Part shown: piece after piece, positions 20,132 to 30,311 of the stretch
Layout: every line of letters starts with the position of its first letter
Position numbering within the stretch: position 1 is the stretch's first letter
DNA from: Yersinia vastinensis
GTDB taxonomy: Bacteria > Pseudomonadota > Gammaproteobacteria > Enterobacterales > Enterobacteriaceae
Length of the DNA: 64,000 nucleotides
Assembly (NCBI RefSeq): GCF_902726565.1
Contig: NZ_CACVAF010000005.1
Span: 248,001 to 312,000, forward strand
Direction: 5' to 3'
The notes under the pieces: generated by a model
Seen by the model: the letters and a program-made list of their open reading frames with translations, nothing else
What the model was told of the DNA's origin: nothing
Database searches by the model: none
Position numbers and translations under genes: made by a program

Positions 20132-23100
20132 TTACACCTTTTCCACGTTGACCAAGAACGCCTTAAACTCTGGCGTTTGCGTATTAGCATCACCGACAAA
20201 CGGTGTCAGGGTATTGGCCAGGAAGCCTTTTCTTGCCACCCCTTCGTATCCCCAGTGAATCGGAATACCAATGGTGTCCACTTCCTGTCCGTGGACATTC
20301 AGTGTGCGAATCCGTTTGGTCACCACCGCCTTGGCCTTGATATAGCCACGGTTGGAGCTGACTTTCACGGTATCTCCCTGCTTGATGCCCTTCTTCGCGG
20401 CCAGTTTCTCGCCAATTTCCACAAACTGCTCTGGCTGCGCAATTGCGTTGAGTAACGCATGCTTCGTCCAGTAGTGGAAATGCTCAGTCAGGCGATAAGT
20501 GGTGCCGACATACGGGAATTGCTCATGAGATCCCATCGCAGCCAAATCGTCTTTAAATACACGAGCGGCTGGGTTGGATATCACATTCGGGTGCAGCGGG
20601 TTAGTGCCTAGCGGCGTTTCGAATGGCTCATAGTGTTCTGGGAACGGCCCTTCTGCCATTTTATCGATGGCAAACAGACGCCCCATTCCTTCAGGCTGCA
20701 TAATGAACGGTCCGACATCACTGCCTGGCGCGGCCGCGCTGTAGTCAGGAATATCAACTCCGGTCCATTTGGACCCGTCCCACTCCAGCAATTGGCGTTT
20801 CGGATCCCAAGGTTTGCCCTGCGGATCGGCAGAAGCACGATTATACAAAATGCGGCGGTTAAGCGGCCATGCCCATGCCCAACCCAGCGTATTGCCAAGC
20901 CCTGATGGATCTGCGTTATCACGCCGTGCCATCTGGTTACCTGCTGGCGTCCAGCTACCGGCAAATATCCAGCAACCACTGGCGGTGGTACCATCATCAC
21001 GCAAGTGAGCAAAGGTACTGAGCTGCTCGCCTTTTTTGACCAGTATCTTGCCATCGGCATCAGTGATATCGGCCAGCGCTTTACCGTTGCTCTCCATAGC
21101 CACTTCTTCTGGCGCAGGATTTTCGGGAGTCAGGTAATCCCAAGTCATATTAAGCACTTGTTCTGGCACTGCACCGCCTTCCCGGCGATACATTTCACGC
21201 ATACGCATGAAGATACCCGCCAGAATTTCACCGTCGTTCAGTGCTTCTCCTGGGGCATCCGCGCCTTTCCAGTGCCATTGCAACCAGCGGCCCGAGTTGA
21301 CGATGGAGCCGTTTTCCTCAGCAAAGCAGCTTGATGGTAAGCGGAACACTTCGGTCTGAATTTTTGATGGATCGACATCGTTAAATTCACCGTGGTTTTG
21401 CCAGAAGTTCGCTGTTTCAGTATTGAGCGGGTCAATCGTGACCAAGAACTTCAGTTTCGACAGTGCCGCGACCACTTTATTTTTGTTCGGGAATGACGCT
21501 ACCGGGTTAAAGCCTTGGCACAGATAGCCATTCACTTTACCCTGCGACATCATTTCGAAATACTGCAAGACATCGTAGCCTTTATCCCACTTCGGCAACC
21601 AGTCGTAGCCCCAGCCGTTTTCCTTCTGAGCTTTATCGCCATAGAAGCTCTTCATCATACTGACGAAGAATTTCGGATAATTGCTCCAGTAGTTAACTTG
21701 GCCCGGCAACAAGGTTTTCGGTGTATTGGCCTTGAGGTAAGTATCAATATCTGGCTGTTTTTCTGACGGCAGGTTCATATAACCCGGCAGGCTTTGCGAC
21801 AGCAAGCCGAGGTCAGTCAGCCCCTGAATATTGGAGTGACCACGTAAAGCATTCACACCGCCGCCCGCCATACCCATATTGCCTAGCAGCAACTGAATCA
21901 TCGCCATAGTACGGATGTTCTGCGCACCCACGGAGTGTTGCGTCCAGCCCAAGGCGTACAGGAATGATGCCGTTTTATCCGCAGCACTGGTTTCCGCAAT
22001 ATATTCACACACCGTCAGGAAATCTTCTTTCGGCGTACCACAAATATTGGACACCACATCCGGTGTGTAGCGGCTGATATGTTCTTTCAGCAGATTCCAC
22101 ACACAGCGTGGGTCTTGCAGCGTGACATCGCGTTTCGCAAAGCCGTTTTCGTCCAACTGGTAATTCCAGGTGGTTTTGTCGTATTTGCGGTTTTCGGCGT
22201 CATAACCACTGAACAAACCCTCTTCGAAGGTAAAATCTTCCCGCACCAGCAAGCTGGCGTTGGTATAGGCTTCGACGTATTCGCGGTTAATTTTGTTGTT
22301 GGTGATCAGGTACAACAATACGCCGGACAGGAACGCTATATCAGTACCGGAACGAATTGGCGTGTAGAAATCAGCCACCGATGCAGTACGGGTAAAGCGC
22401 GGATCTATCACGATCAGCTTGGCATTGTTATGGATCTTGGCTTCCATCGCCCAGCGGAATCCCACCGGATGCGCTTCTGCCGCATTACCGCCCATGACGA
22501 TAATTAAATTCGCGTTCTTGATATCAACCCAGTGGTTGGTCATCGCACCGCGACCAAATGTTGGAGCAAGACTTGCTACCGTTGGTCCGTGTCAGACACG
22601 TGCTTGGTTGTCTACGGCAAGCATGCCGAGAGCGCGACTAAATTTTTGGGTCAAATAGCCCGTTTCATTGCTGGATGCCGACGCACACAGCATACCGGTA
22701 CTCAGCCAACGGTTGACGGTGACACCGGCATCGTTGGTCTTAATGAAATTAGCGTCCCGGTCTTCTTTCATCAGCTTGGCAATGCGCGTAAAAGCATCGT
22801 CCCAAGTGATTCTCTGCCATTTATCAGAACCCGGAGCCCGGTACTCTGGGTATTTCAGGCGGCCTTCGCTGTGGATAAAGTCCACCAGACCAGCACCTTT
22901 TGGACAAAGTGCCCCACGGTTTACCGGATGATCCGGGTCCCCTTCAATGTGGAAAATACTCTCTTTGGCGTTTTTTGCGCCGTCGCCGAGGCTATACATC
23001 AAAAGCCCGCAACCGACAGAACAATATGTGCAGGTATTCCGCGTTTCACGGGCGCGCAGCAATTTATAATTGCGCGTTTCCGCTAGCGCCACTGACGGCG

Positions 23101-23179
23101 TAAAGCCGAGTGCCGCGACCGTGGTTCCCGCCATACCGCCAGCGCAGATCTTAAAGAACTGCCTTCTGCTGACCTGCAT
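20132..23179 (-). CDS. fdoG: Formate dehydrogenase-O selenocysteine-containing catalytic subunit FdoG
   Basis: One gene read through an in-frame UGA, giving 1015 residues with selenocysteine at position 196. The N-terminus has a Tat signal (SRRQFFK then a hydrophobic stretch to VALAE). A [4Fe-4S] cluster is bound by Cys50, 53, 57 and 92 (CTYCSVGC, ALCPKG). The UGA follows DNQARV and is followed by HGPTVASLAPTFGRGA, as in E. coli FdnG/FdoG. The C-terminal part holds the bis-MGD molybdopterin-binding domain. It oxidises formate in the periplasm. Start at ATG 23179 is preceded by AGGAGAG. A naive reading would give two truncated ORFs of 210 and 803 residues. Confidence 0.97.
22563..22580 (-). 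promoter_or_regulatory. Bacterial SECIS hairpin of fdoG
   Basis: Eleven bases after the UGA the mRNA reads GGUAGCAAGUCUUGCUCC. It folds as GG, a bulged U, AGCA, loop AGUCU, UGCU, CC. The bulged U and the GU in the loop are the features SelB recognises in the E. coli fdhF hairpin, and the 11-base spacing is the same. Confidence 0.93.
22592..22594 (-). other. Selenocysteine UGA codon of fdoG
   Basis: The minus strand reads TGA at codon 196 of fdoG, flanked by conserved formate dehydrogenase sequence on both sides in the same frame. The position equals the Sec196 position of E. coli FdnG/FdoG. Confidence 0.97.
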
Positions 23180-23214
23180 GGGTCTCTCCTTCATCTCACG
23201 ATTGTTACAGTGTT

Positions 23215-23336
23215 TACCCTTCATATTTCGAGCGACATGTGTGTTGGCTGCTCTCTCACCCGAATCACTGACTTAAGTCAGCTCATCGGGACTTATTCGC
23301 TTGCCACCTTCCTGCAACTCGAATTATTTTGGGTAT
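23215..23336. repeat. Yersinia-type palindromic intergenic repeat (YPAL-like)
   Basis: An imperfect palindrome of about 122 bases with inverted ends (TACCC...TTCGAG on the left, CTCGAA...GGGTA on the right) and a perfect 14-bp centre CTGACTTAAGTCAG at 23268-23281. I recall similar palindromes with the CAACTCGAATTATTTTGGG arm as common in Yersinia genomes; the family name is from memory. It occupies most of the gap between divergent fdoG and fdhD. The rest of that gap (23337-23511) shows no gene. Confidence 0.65.
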
Positions 23337-23511
23337 GAATTTAAAATTCAGTCCACGCTTCCCTCAACGAAATGGGAGGCGCTAAAATCGCTGACGCGAT
23401 ATCCAGCTTTTCCGTGTGGGATACATTTTTAATAACAGAATATAGCCACACTATTCTTGATGTGAATGTTACCACATTGTGATTATGGGTTATAACTTTC
23501 AGGACCGCATA

Positions 23512-24339
23512 GTGAGCCAGATCAAACCTTCAGAAATTGACTTCTCCACCGAAATTTGCGGTGCCAAGCAACTTAACGTGCTACAGCGCCATCATATGGC
23601 GGAACCACAACAGGATTGGCTAGCGGAAGAAGTACCAGTAGCGCTGGTGTACAACGGTATTTCTCATGTGGTGATGATGGCCACCCCCAAGGATTTAGAG
23701 GCTTTTGCTCTGGGATTTTCGCTATCAGAGGGCATTATCACCGCACCACAAGAAATTTATGCCATTGATGTCACCCCTAGCTGCAACGGTATAGAAGTTA
23801 ACATTGAGTTATCCAGCCGCCGTTTTGCTGGTCTGAAAGAGCGTCGCCGCGCCATGGCCGGCCGTACAGGATGTGGTGTCTGCGGTATTGAACAATTGGA
23901 TGACATTTTCCGGCCTATCGAGCCACTGCCTTTCACTCAAACGTTTAATCTAAATCAACTAGATAGCGCACTATCACAACTTAAGCAGGTACAAACTGTA
24001 GGCCAATTGACCGGCTGTACCCATGCTGCTGCCTGGATTACGCCTCAAGGGGAATTACTGGGGGGCTGCGAAGATGTTGGTCGCCATGTAGCTTTGGATA
24101 AACTACTGGGAATTCGTGCGAAACAGCCTTGGCAACATGGTGCGGTGCTGGTCTCCAGCCGTGCCAGCTATGAGATGGTGCAAAAAACCGCCATGTGCGG
24201 GGCTGAAATTTTATTTGCTGTTTCTGCTGCAACAACCTTAGCCGTTGAAGTGGCAAACCGCTGTAATTTAACCTTAGTCGGCTTCAGCAAACCCGGCAGA
24301 GCGACGGTATATACCCATCCACAGCGCATCAATGAATAG
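23512..24339 (+). CDS. fdhD: Formate dehydrogenase sulfurtransferase/maturation protein FdhD
   Basis: FdhD moves sulfur from IscS to the molybdenum cofactor of formate dehydrogenases, giving the sulfido ligand needed for activity. The C-x-x-C motif is in [33 protein letters not shown] and [16 protein letters not shown] are family signatures. I prefer the GTG at 23512 (275 residues, MSQIKPSEI start) because AGGA lies 7 bases upstream and this matches the N-terminus I recall for Y. pestis FdhD; an in-frame GTG at 23479 would add 11 residues. It is divergent from the fdo operon it serves. Confidence 0.93.
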   Translation: MSQIKPSEIDFSTEICGAKQLNVLQRHHMAEPQQDWLAEEVPVALVYNGISHVVMMATPKDLEAFALGFSLSEGIITAPQEIYAIDVTPSCNGIEVNIELSSRRFAGLKERRRAMAGRTGCGVCGIEQLDDIFRPIEPLPFTQTFNLNQLDSALSQLKQVQTVGQLTGCTHAAAWITPQGELLGGCEDVGRHVALDKLLGIRAKQPWQHGAVLVSSRASYEMVQKTAMCGAEILFAVSAATTLAVEVANRCNLTLVGFSKPGRATVYTHPQRINE

Positions 24340-24359
24340 AAAGACCATACAGAATGTAC

Positions 24360-24378
24360 GGCATTGATAATCATTTTC
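24360..24378. promoter_or_regulatory. Fur box upstream of sodA
   Basis: A 19-bp site matching the consensus GATAATGATAATCATTATC at 15 positions, with the central TGATAATCATT intact. It lies about 90 bases before sodA. E. coli sodA is repressed by Fur, so the same control is likely here. Confidence 0.7.
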
Positions 24379-24465
24379 AATATCATTTAATTAACTATAA
24401 TGATCCGAATGCTTACGCGGTGCTTACTTTTTTTGCACCGCCCTACACCTACGGAGACGATGATT

Positions 24466-25089
24466 ATGAGTTACTCACTGCCATCCCTGCCTTATGCTTA
24501 TGACGCCCTGGAACCCCACTTCGATAAGCAGACGATGGAAATCCATCACACCAAACACCACCAGACCTATGTTAACAACGCAAACACGGTGTTGGAGAGC
24601 TTCCCTGAGCTGGCAAAACTGAGTGTTGAAGATCTGATCAAGGATCTGGACAAAGTCCCTGCTGAAAAACGTACTTTCATGCGTAATAACGCCGGTGGCC
24701 ACGCTAACCACAGCCTGTTCTGGAAGGGTCTGAAACTGGGTACGACGCTGACGGGTGATCTGAAAGCCGCTATTGAGCGCGATTTCGGCAGCGTAGACAG
24801 CTTCAAAGAAAAATTTGAGCAAGCTGCGGCAACTCGTTTTGGCTCAGGTTGGGCTTGGCTGGTATTAAAAGACGACGGCAAACTGGCGGTTGTTTCTACT
24901 GCTAACCAAGACAGCCCGCTGATGGGTGAAGCGGTTTCTGGCGCATCAGGCTTCCCGATTGTTGGCCTGGATGTGTGGGAGCACGCTTACTATCTGAAAT
25001 TCCAAAACCGCCGCCCAGACTACATCAAAGCATTCTGGAACGTGGTTAACTGGGACGAAGCAGCAGCACGTTTCGCACAAGCTAAATAA
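24466..25089 (+). CDS. sodA: Manganese superoxide dismutase SodA
   Basis: A 207-residue cytosolic enzyme that dismutates superoxide. Metal ligands are His27, His82, Asp169 and His173 ([34 protein letters not shown]). The [20 protein letters not shown] start is typical. I start at ATG 24466, which has GGAGA upstream; longer in-frame starts lie in the promoter region. A Fur box lies upstream and a strong terminator downstream, so it is monocistronic. Gly77 (NAGGH) and Gln151-type residues could help confirm metal use; the sequence is closer to Mn than Fe forms. Confidence 0.97.
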   Translation: MSYSLPSLPYAYDALEPHFDKQTMEIHHTKHHQTYVNNANTVLESFPELAKLSVEDLIKDLDKVPAEKRTFMRNNAGGHANHSLFWKGLKLGTTLTGDLKAAIERDFGSVDSFKEKFEQAAATRFGSGWAWLVLKDDGKLAVVSTANQDSPLMGEAVSGASGFPIVGLDVWEHAYYLKFQNRRPDYIKAFWNVVNWDEAAARFAQAK

Positions 25090-25143
25090 GACTCAATATG
25101 GGCAGCTAAATTTGGCTGAGACCCATCGTTAGAGTGAAATATC

Positions 25144-25175
25144 ATGCCGGCAAGGTTATCTTGCCGGCATTTTTT
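25144..25175 (+). terminator. Rho-independent terminator of sodA
   Basis: A perfect 11-bp stem (ATGCCGGCAAG / CTTGCCGGCAT) with a 5-base loop GTTAT, followed directly by TTTTT. It begins 54 bases after the sodA stop. The rest of the sodA-chemoreceptor gap holds a sigma-28 promoter and no gene. Confidence 0.93.
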
Positions 25176-25180
25176 ATTGC

Positions 25181-25207
25181 TAAAGTTTAGCCAATTCCTG
25201 CCGATAG
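25181..25207 (+). promoter_or_regulatory. Sigma-28 (FliA) promoter of the chemoreceptor gene
   Basis: TAAAGTTT at 25181-25188, an 11-base spacer, and GCCGATAG at 25200-25207 match the flagellar sigma-28 consensus (TAAAGTTT-N11-GCCGATAA) at all but the last base. It lies about 190 bases before the chemoreceptor start. Confidence 0.85.
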
Positions 25208-25397
25208 ATTGTACAAGAAGGTTGCTGGTATTTATGGTGTAACTCTATGAATGCAGTTTTAAAACGTTTGGGAAAAGCACTCTTGCCAAGGCTGCCCCAC
25301 GTTCAACCAGCCCCCTCATTCCTCTAATAATTAGATCCCCCAAAACTCACCTACGCTGATTGATTTGCAGCAAAAACACCGCATAACGGAGAAGAAC

Positions 25398-27359
25398 ATG
25401 GCAGCATTTAGCAAAGTTTTTGGTAACTTTGAAAACGTGAAAGTCGGCAAGAAGCTGGGATTAAGCTTTTTTCTGATGTTGTTGTTGGTTGGGATCATCG
25501 CTGGGACCACCGCTTATCATTTCTCCGTCATTGAAGAACATGCGTATAAAGTCGATCTCAGTTACAAAATCAACGATGAAGCCAATCAGGCAAAATATAA
25601 TCGTGCGCTCTATGAGCGAACTTACGATCTGAAATACATCAAAGAAAACTCACAGCACATCAATAACATAAAAAACCTTCTGACCCAAAGTGAAGCTCTT
25701 AGCTGGTCGGAAGAGAACCGTAAAATCATCAGCGGCATTGCCGATGTCGTTGACGAATATCTGCAACAACAGAGCAACTTTGTTAATGCCGTCGCCCATA
25801 AAGATGATGTGCGTAAAAGTTGGAATATTTCTGAAACTCAGAATAATCTCAATGAGTTACAGCAAAGTTTGCTCAATGAAGGGGCGGACACCAATACCCA
25901 GATTCTGCTAGCTGAGATGAATCAGAAACTCATGACCGTGCGCTATAACGCACGCGGCTTACTGCTAGACCGCAATCAAGATGCCGAATCCTCGTTGATT
26001 ACCTCCATCAATATTGCCAACAGTGCTGCCAATGCTTTTATGCCCGTGTTATCCGCTGAACAGCAAAAATTATTAGCCCCTGTTATCTCGAGCCTCAGCG
26101 CCTACAAAGACAACGTGCTGGCCTATTTACCGGCTTATCAGCAAGAGCTGGAAGTCGGTAAAGTGATGGAAGACAATGCCAATGAGTTGAATAAGCTCGC
26201 CACCCATCTGTTTACCCAAGAACTGCAAGGCACTCATGACGAAATCAATAACGCACAATTGCAGTTAACCATCGCGGCGATTGCGGCTCTGCTGTTTGGT
26301 CTGCTGATTTCATGGCGCATGACTCGCCAAATTACTGTGCCACTTCGTACCACACTGGCGATGGCTGAACGTATCGCTACGGGTGATTTAACTGCTGCAA
26401 CCACATCAAACCGTACGGATGAATTGGGCTTATTGATGAATGCCGTTGCACGGATGAATGAAAATCTGCGCGCCATGATTGATGATATCCGTATTGGTGT
26501 CAGTCAGGTCTCGCATGCCTCTGGCGAGATTGCGGCCGGCAATACTGATTTATCATCTCGCACTGAAGAACAAGCCGCTGCCGTAGAAGAAACGGCTGCC
26601 AGCATGGAGCAATTAAATGCCACAGTGAAACAGAATGCTGATAATGCCCATCACGCGAATCAACTGGCGACCGAAGCATCACAAACCGCACAACAAGGCG
26701 GCAAGCTAGTTAACGATGTCGTGCGCACCATGAATGATATTTCTGGCAGTTCCAAACGTATTTCCGAAATTACTTCCGTGATTAATAGCATTGCTTTCCA
26801 GACGAATATTTTGGCACTGAATGCTGCCGTTGAAGCCGCTCGCGCGGGTGAGCAAGGGCGTGGATTTGCCGTGGTCGCAAGTGAAGTGCGTAATTTGGCA
26901 CAACGCAGTGCGCAGGCGGCAAAAGAAATTGAAGGGCTGATTGGTGAATCGGTATCTCAGGTGAACGCAGGCACATCATTGGTACAAAATGCGGGTCAAA
27001 CCATGGAGGATATCGTCCGCTCTGTCACCCATGTGCGTGATATCATGGCAGAAATTGCTTCAGCCTCTGATGAGCAAAGCCGCGGCATCACGCAAGTGAG
27101 CCAGGCCATTTCTGAAATGGACAGCACCACACAACAGAATGCCGCCTTAGTGGAAGAGTCTGCCGCCGCCGCTGATTCACTGGCAGAACAGGCTATTTTA
27201 TTGGCACAAGCGGTCGCGGTGTTCCGGCTATCCGAATCGGAAACAGAAATACCTCAAAATCATAGCGCAGCACCATTGATGCCAAAAGACGCAACACCAC
27301 CCCGCCCAACCCCAGAGATTCGCAGTAGCAACCAGCAGGATAACTGGGAAACCTTCTGA
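25398..27359 (+). CDS. Methyl-accepting chemotaxis protein
   Basis: A 653-residue transmembrane chemoreceptor. TM1 is at about 20-41 ([22 protein letters not shown]), the periplasmic ligand-binding domain runs to about 285, TM2 follows ([16 protein letters not shown]), then HAMP ([20 protein letters not shown]) and the signalling domain with the kinase-control tip [20 protein letters not shown]. The chain ends in NWETF, the CheR/CheB-binding pentapeptide of high-abundance receptors. Start at ATG 25398 has CGGAGAAG upstream. The sigma-28 promoter upstream places it in the flagellar regulon. The periplasmic domain is larger than in Tsr/Tar and the ligand is unknown. Confidence 0.92.
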   Translation: MAAFSKVFGNFENVKVGKKLGLSFFLMLLLVGIIAGTTAYHFSVIEEHAYKVDLSYKINDEANQAKYNRALYERTYDLKYIKENSQHINNIKNLLTQSEALSWSEENRKIISGIADVVDEYLQQQSNFVNAVAHKDDVRKSWNISETQNNLNELQQSLLNEGADTNTQILLAEMNQKLMTVRYNARGLLLDRNQDAESSLITSINIANSAANAFMPVLSAEQQKLLAPVISSLSAYKDNVLAYLPAYQQELEVGKVMEDNANELNKLATHLFTQELQGTHDEINNAQLQLTIAAIAALLFGLLISWRMTRQITVPLRTTLAMAERIATGDLTAATTSNRTDELGLLMNAVARMNENLRAMIDDIRIGVSQVSHASGEIAAGNTDLSSRTEEQAAAVEETAASMEQLNATVKQNADNAHHANQLATEASQTAQQGGKLVNDVVRTMNDISGSSKRISEITSVINSIAFQTNILALNAAVEAARAGEQGRGFAVVASEVRNLAQRSAQAAKEIEGLIGESVSQVNAGTSLVQNAGQTMEDIVRSVTHVRDIMAEIASASDEQSRGITQVSQAISEMDSTTQQNAALVEESAAAADSLAEQAILLAQAVAVFRLSESETEIPQNHSAAPLMPKDATPPRPTPEIRSSNQQDNWETF

Positions 27360-27378
27360 TTTCTGGCTAAACCTTGGA

Positions 27379-27398
27379 ACCCTGCCATCAGGCAGGGT
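27379..27398 (+). terminator. Hairpin after the chemoreceptor gene
   Basis: An 8-bp perfect stem (ACCCTGCC / GGCAGGGT) with an ATCA loop 20 bases after the chemoreceptor stop, followed by ATTCT. A probable terminator with a weak T-tail. Confidence 0.6.
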
Positions 27399-27437
27399 AT
27401 TCTGGCTCTCCCTTCCAGATACAGACAAGGAGAGCAG

Positions 27438-28130
27438 ATGAAGTACCCACTGGTTTATATCGGTAAAATCGAACCTTACCGCGGCAGTTCCCCAAGTGCG
27501 ATTGGCAAACGTCAGGTGCAGGGGAGTGTCATGCTCACGTCACTGGGATTAGAGGGGGATGAACAAGCAGAAACCCGCTTCCACGGCGGCCCGGATCGCG
27601 CGCTATGCCATTATCCTCGTGAACATTACCAGCACTGGGTGCAGCAATTTCCTGAACAAGCCGATATTTTCTCTGCACCGGCCTATGGCGAAAATATATC
27701 GACCCTCGGTATGACTGAGAAAAATGTGTATATGGGGGATATCTATCGCTGGGGTGACGCCATTATTCAGGTCACCCAACCACGCTCTCCGTGCTACAAA
27801 CTCAACTTCCATTTTGCCATTGAAGAGATGTCGGTGTTGATGCAACAAACTGGCTATTGTGGCTGGCTGTATCGCGTGATTTCACCCGGTAAGGTCAGCG
27901 AAAGCCATCCATTGACACTGTTAGTGCGCACCAGTGAGATTTCGGTATCTGAAGCCATCGCTATTGCCTGGCATATGCCATTCGATGAAGAACAGTATCG
28001 CCGCTTATTGGCCGTCTCAGGGTTATCTGCCAGTTGGAGTAAAACCATGCTGACGCGAATTGCGGAAGGAAAAATTGAGGATTTTAATCGGCGTTTACTG
28101 GGAAATAGCAAGGTAGCAAGACGTGATTAA
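27438..28130 (+). CDS. yiiM: MOSC-domain protein YiiM (6-N-hydroxylaminopurine resistance)
   Basis: A 230-residue MOSC-domain protein with the motif LEGDEQAETRFHGGPDRALCHYP and the catalytic-Cys segment VTQPRSPCYKLNFHF. The C-terminal alpha-helical (3-alpha) domain follows. YiiM reduces N-hydroxylated purines using a molybdenum cofactor held by the MOSC domain. A GGAGAG ribosome-binding site lies 7 bases before the ATG. The E. coli gene also sits near sodA, so synteny supports the name. Confidence 0.92.
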   Translation: MKYPLVYIGKIEPYRGSSPSAIGKRQVQGSVMLTSLGLEGDEQAETRFHGGPDRALCHYPREHYQHWVQQFPEQADIFSAPAYGENISTLGMTEKNVYMGDIYRWGDAIIQVTQPRSPCYKLNFHFAIEEMSVLMQQTGYCGWLYRVISPGKVSESHPLTLLVRTSEISVSEAIAIAWHMPFDEEQYRRLLAVSGLSASWSKTMLTRIAEGKIEDFNRRLLGNSKVARRD

Positions 28131-28225
28131 TGGTTAAACATCGTCAGCACTCTTGGAATGATGAACCGACAAAAACAAGCCGGGCGGTGACTATGCCACG
28201 TACCCGGATTGATCAAAGGCTGTTA

Positions 28226-28582
28226 TCAGAAGGCTTTTTTGGCGTAACCGGTCACTTCTTTCAGGCCCATTTCACGACCTAATGCGGTCATTGGATGTAC
28301 CACCACAATGCCGCGTACCGCTTTCTTCAAAGAGCCCATATCGGCCTGCTCTTTCTTGGTAATTGGGCGGCTGAAGGGCAGCTGAGCCAGTTTTTGGGCT
28401 TCAGCACTGAGGTTTTTGACTCGCACTTCTTTCAAACGCTGAATTTCAGCCGCCAGTTTCTCTTTTTCTTTCATATGCTGCGCGATTAAATCCACATTTC
28501 CCTGCTGGATAACAACCGGATCTTTGTGGTTCAACGCATCCAGCATATCGCTTAGACGTTTGATTTCTGCATGTTCTTTCAT
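28226..28582 (-). CDS. yibL: YibL family ribosome-associated protein
   Basis: A 118-residue, highly charged, mostly helical protein. The C-terminal block [21 protein letters not shown] followed by [15 protein letters not shown] is the YibL signature. The N-terminal half has coiled-coil character ([12 protein letters not shown]-like heptads). The E. coli protein co-purifies with ribosomes, and its exact role is not known. In E. coli the gene lies next to the mtl operon, which is also close by here. I see no good ribosome-binding site before the ATG. Confidence 0.92.
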   Translation of the reverse strand: MKEHAEIKRLSDMLDALNHKDPVVIQQGNVDLIAQHMKEKEKLAAEIQRLKEVRVKNLSAEAQKLAQLPFSRPITKKEQADMGSLKKAVRGIVVVHPMTALGREMGLKEVTGYAKKAF

Positions 28583-28674
28583 AGTATTGGCCCGTACATG
28601 CCGCTAATGGGCACGATATTTCGCTAAAGTTGGAGATAGAATAGCACTGATTGTGCATCAAGATGGATAGTGTA

Positions 28675-30156
28675 TCAGGATGCATGCTTTTCGGCAGTAG
28701 CCTCCTGTCGCGGCCGCCACTGCATTCCAGCGGGTTCCCCACTCATTTCACAGGCAACCGCCCCCAACCTCTCCAATGCCCCGGTATAGTGGCTGTTGAA
28801 CGGATAACAGCATGACAGGCGGAAAGCATTGCGATAACGACCACTGGGCGAATAAAGCGTACCGGGCGTTAAGCAAATCTGCTCTTGCAATAATTGATGG
28901 AACAACGCGACAGTATCGACACTGTCAGGTAGCTCTACCCAGAAAACGAATCCACCGGCAGGCTGCGTCACTTTGGTCCCACGTGGGAAACTGCGAGTAA
29001 TGACTTGCTGGGCAAGCTGAACTTGCTGTGCATAACGCCGACGCAAACTGCGCAGATGATGGTCATAGCCGCCAGACTCCAAAAATAGTGCCAATGTTTC
29101 TGAGAGCAGCATCGGTTCCGCCATTGAAGATACCGCTTTTAGCTTATGCAAAGCTTCAGCGAAGCGCCCGCCGTCAATCCAGCCAATACGAAAATCGGGT
29201 GCCAGCGTTTTGGTGAAGCTGGAGCAAAACAACACCCAGCCATCCCGATCAAAAGATTTAACCGCTGGGGATAGTGTCGAACCAAATTGAATTTCGGCAT
29301 ATAAACCATCTTCAATCAGTGGCACCTGATGATCGTTCATCAACTGTGCCAGCCGTTTTTTCGCCGCCAGTGGCATCGTGTAACCCAATGGGTTCTGCAC
29401 TGTTGGCATGGCAATTAAGGCATTGAGCCGCTTTTCCTCAAGCAGTAACTCCAGTACATCCAGTGATAAACCTTGCTGCGGGTCAGTGGGGATTTCCACA
29501 GCCTTTAACCCCAGACTGGCCAGCAATGGCATCAGATAAAAATACGTCGGTGACTCCAGCCCAACACAATCTCCCGGCTTGGTCGTCACCCGCAGAGCCA
29601 ATTGCAGCGCTTCCATACAACCATGGGTAATAGTGATATCAGCCGGGCTGGCCAGCATCCCCAATGTCATGGCTCGACGGGCAATTTGCTGCCGTAGTCG
29701 TTGGCTACCGGGGGGCAGAGAATATTGGCTAATTAACTGTGGTTCACGGCGTAATAGCGACGCCATAATGCGCCCCAGCTTGGCACTAGGATAAAAATCT
29801 CCGGTCTGTGGGCAGGCGAGCGAGATGTTGGTAAAGCGCGGATTTTGTTGTGCAGCAAACACCGTATCGATCAAGTCCAGCACTTCATCTACCGGCTTAC
29901 CCACGGTGGCGGTTGGCACCACGGCGGTTGATGGGCTACAAACATAAAAACCGGACTGCGGTCGGGCTTCAATTAAACCGCGATCTTCCAATGTCCGATA
30001 AGCCGCCACCACAGTATTGATACTCACCTGATGACTTTGCGCATAACCCCGAACCGATGGCAGCCGACTCCCCGCCAGCAGACTGCCGTTTTTAATGGCT
30101 TGCGCTAAATTGTCGGCCACTTGCAAGTAGCGAATTTCATTCATAACCAGGGACAT
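28675..30156 (-). CDS. MocR-type GntR/aminotransferase regulator
   Basis: I start at ATG 30156 (493 residues) with CGGAGAA about 10 bases upstream; an in-frame ATG 129 bases further up lacks support and would enter the divergent promoter region. Residues 1-80 form a GntR winged helix (LAGSRLPSVRGYAQSHQVSI, then NTVVAAYRTLEDRGLIEARP). The rest is a fold-type I aminotransferase domain with the PLP Lys in SSFTKTLAPDFRIGW. Such regulators sense PLP or amino compounds. The divergent LysE-family exporter gene, 156 bases away, is its likely target. Confidence 0.88.
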   Translation of the reverse strand: MSLVMNEIRYLQVADNLAQAIKNGSLLAGSRLPSVRGYAQSHQVSINTVVAAYRTLEDRGLIEARPQSGFYVCSPSTAVVPTATVGKPVDEVLDLIDTVFAAQQNPRFTNISLACPQTGDFYPSAKLGRIMASLLRREPQLISQYSLPPGSQRLRQQIARRAMTLGMLASPADITITHGCMEALQLALRVTTKPGDCVGLESPTYFYLMPLLASLGLKAVEIPTDPQQGLSLDVLELLLEEKRLNALIAMPTVQNPLGYTMPLAAKKRLAQLMNDHQVPLIEDGLYAEIQFGSTLSPAVKSFDRDGWVLFCSSFTKTLAPDFRIGWIDGGRFAEALHKLKAVSSMAEPMLLSETLALFLESGGYDHHLRSLRRRYAQQVQLAQQVITRSFPRGTKVTQPAGGFVFWVELPDSVDTVALFHQLLQEQICLTPGTLYSPSGRYRNAFRLSCCYPFNSHYTGALERLGAVACEMSGEPAGMQWRPRQEATAEKHAS

Positions 30157-30311
30157 GGTGACAGTTCTCCGCAGGATCAATGGGTACAGTTTTGGGTTAT
30201 GCAAACTGTACCCATAACAATAGATAACTTCTGCTTCTGACGCCATAACGGATTGCTGTTTATGCTGAATCTCTTGGCAAGACATACAACAATAGACTCA
30301 GGAAAATTCTC

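Noticed and set aside
22079-22507. A 142-residue frame antisense to fdoG
   Set aside because: It lies wholly opposite a conserved gene and its composition follows from the codon use of fdoG.
20132-23179. fdoG as a pseudogene split by a nonsense mutation
   Set aside because: The stop is UGA at the conserved selenocysteine position, with a SECIS hairpin at the right distance and selA and selB nearby.
24400-24465. Extended N-terminus for SodA
   Set aside because: The extra 22 residues come from the promoter region and follow no SodA I know; ATG 24466 has a ribosome-binding site.
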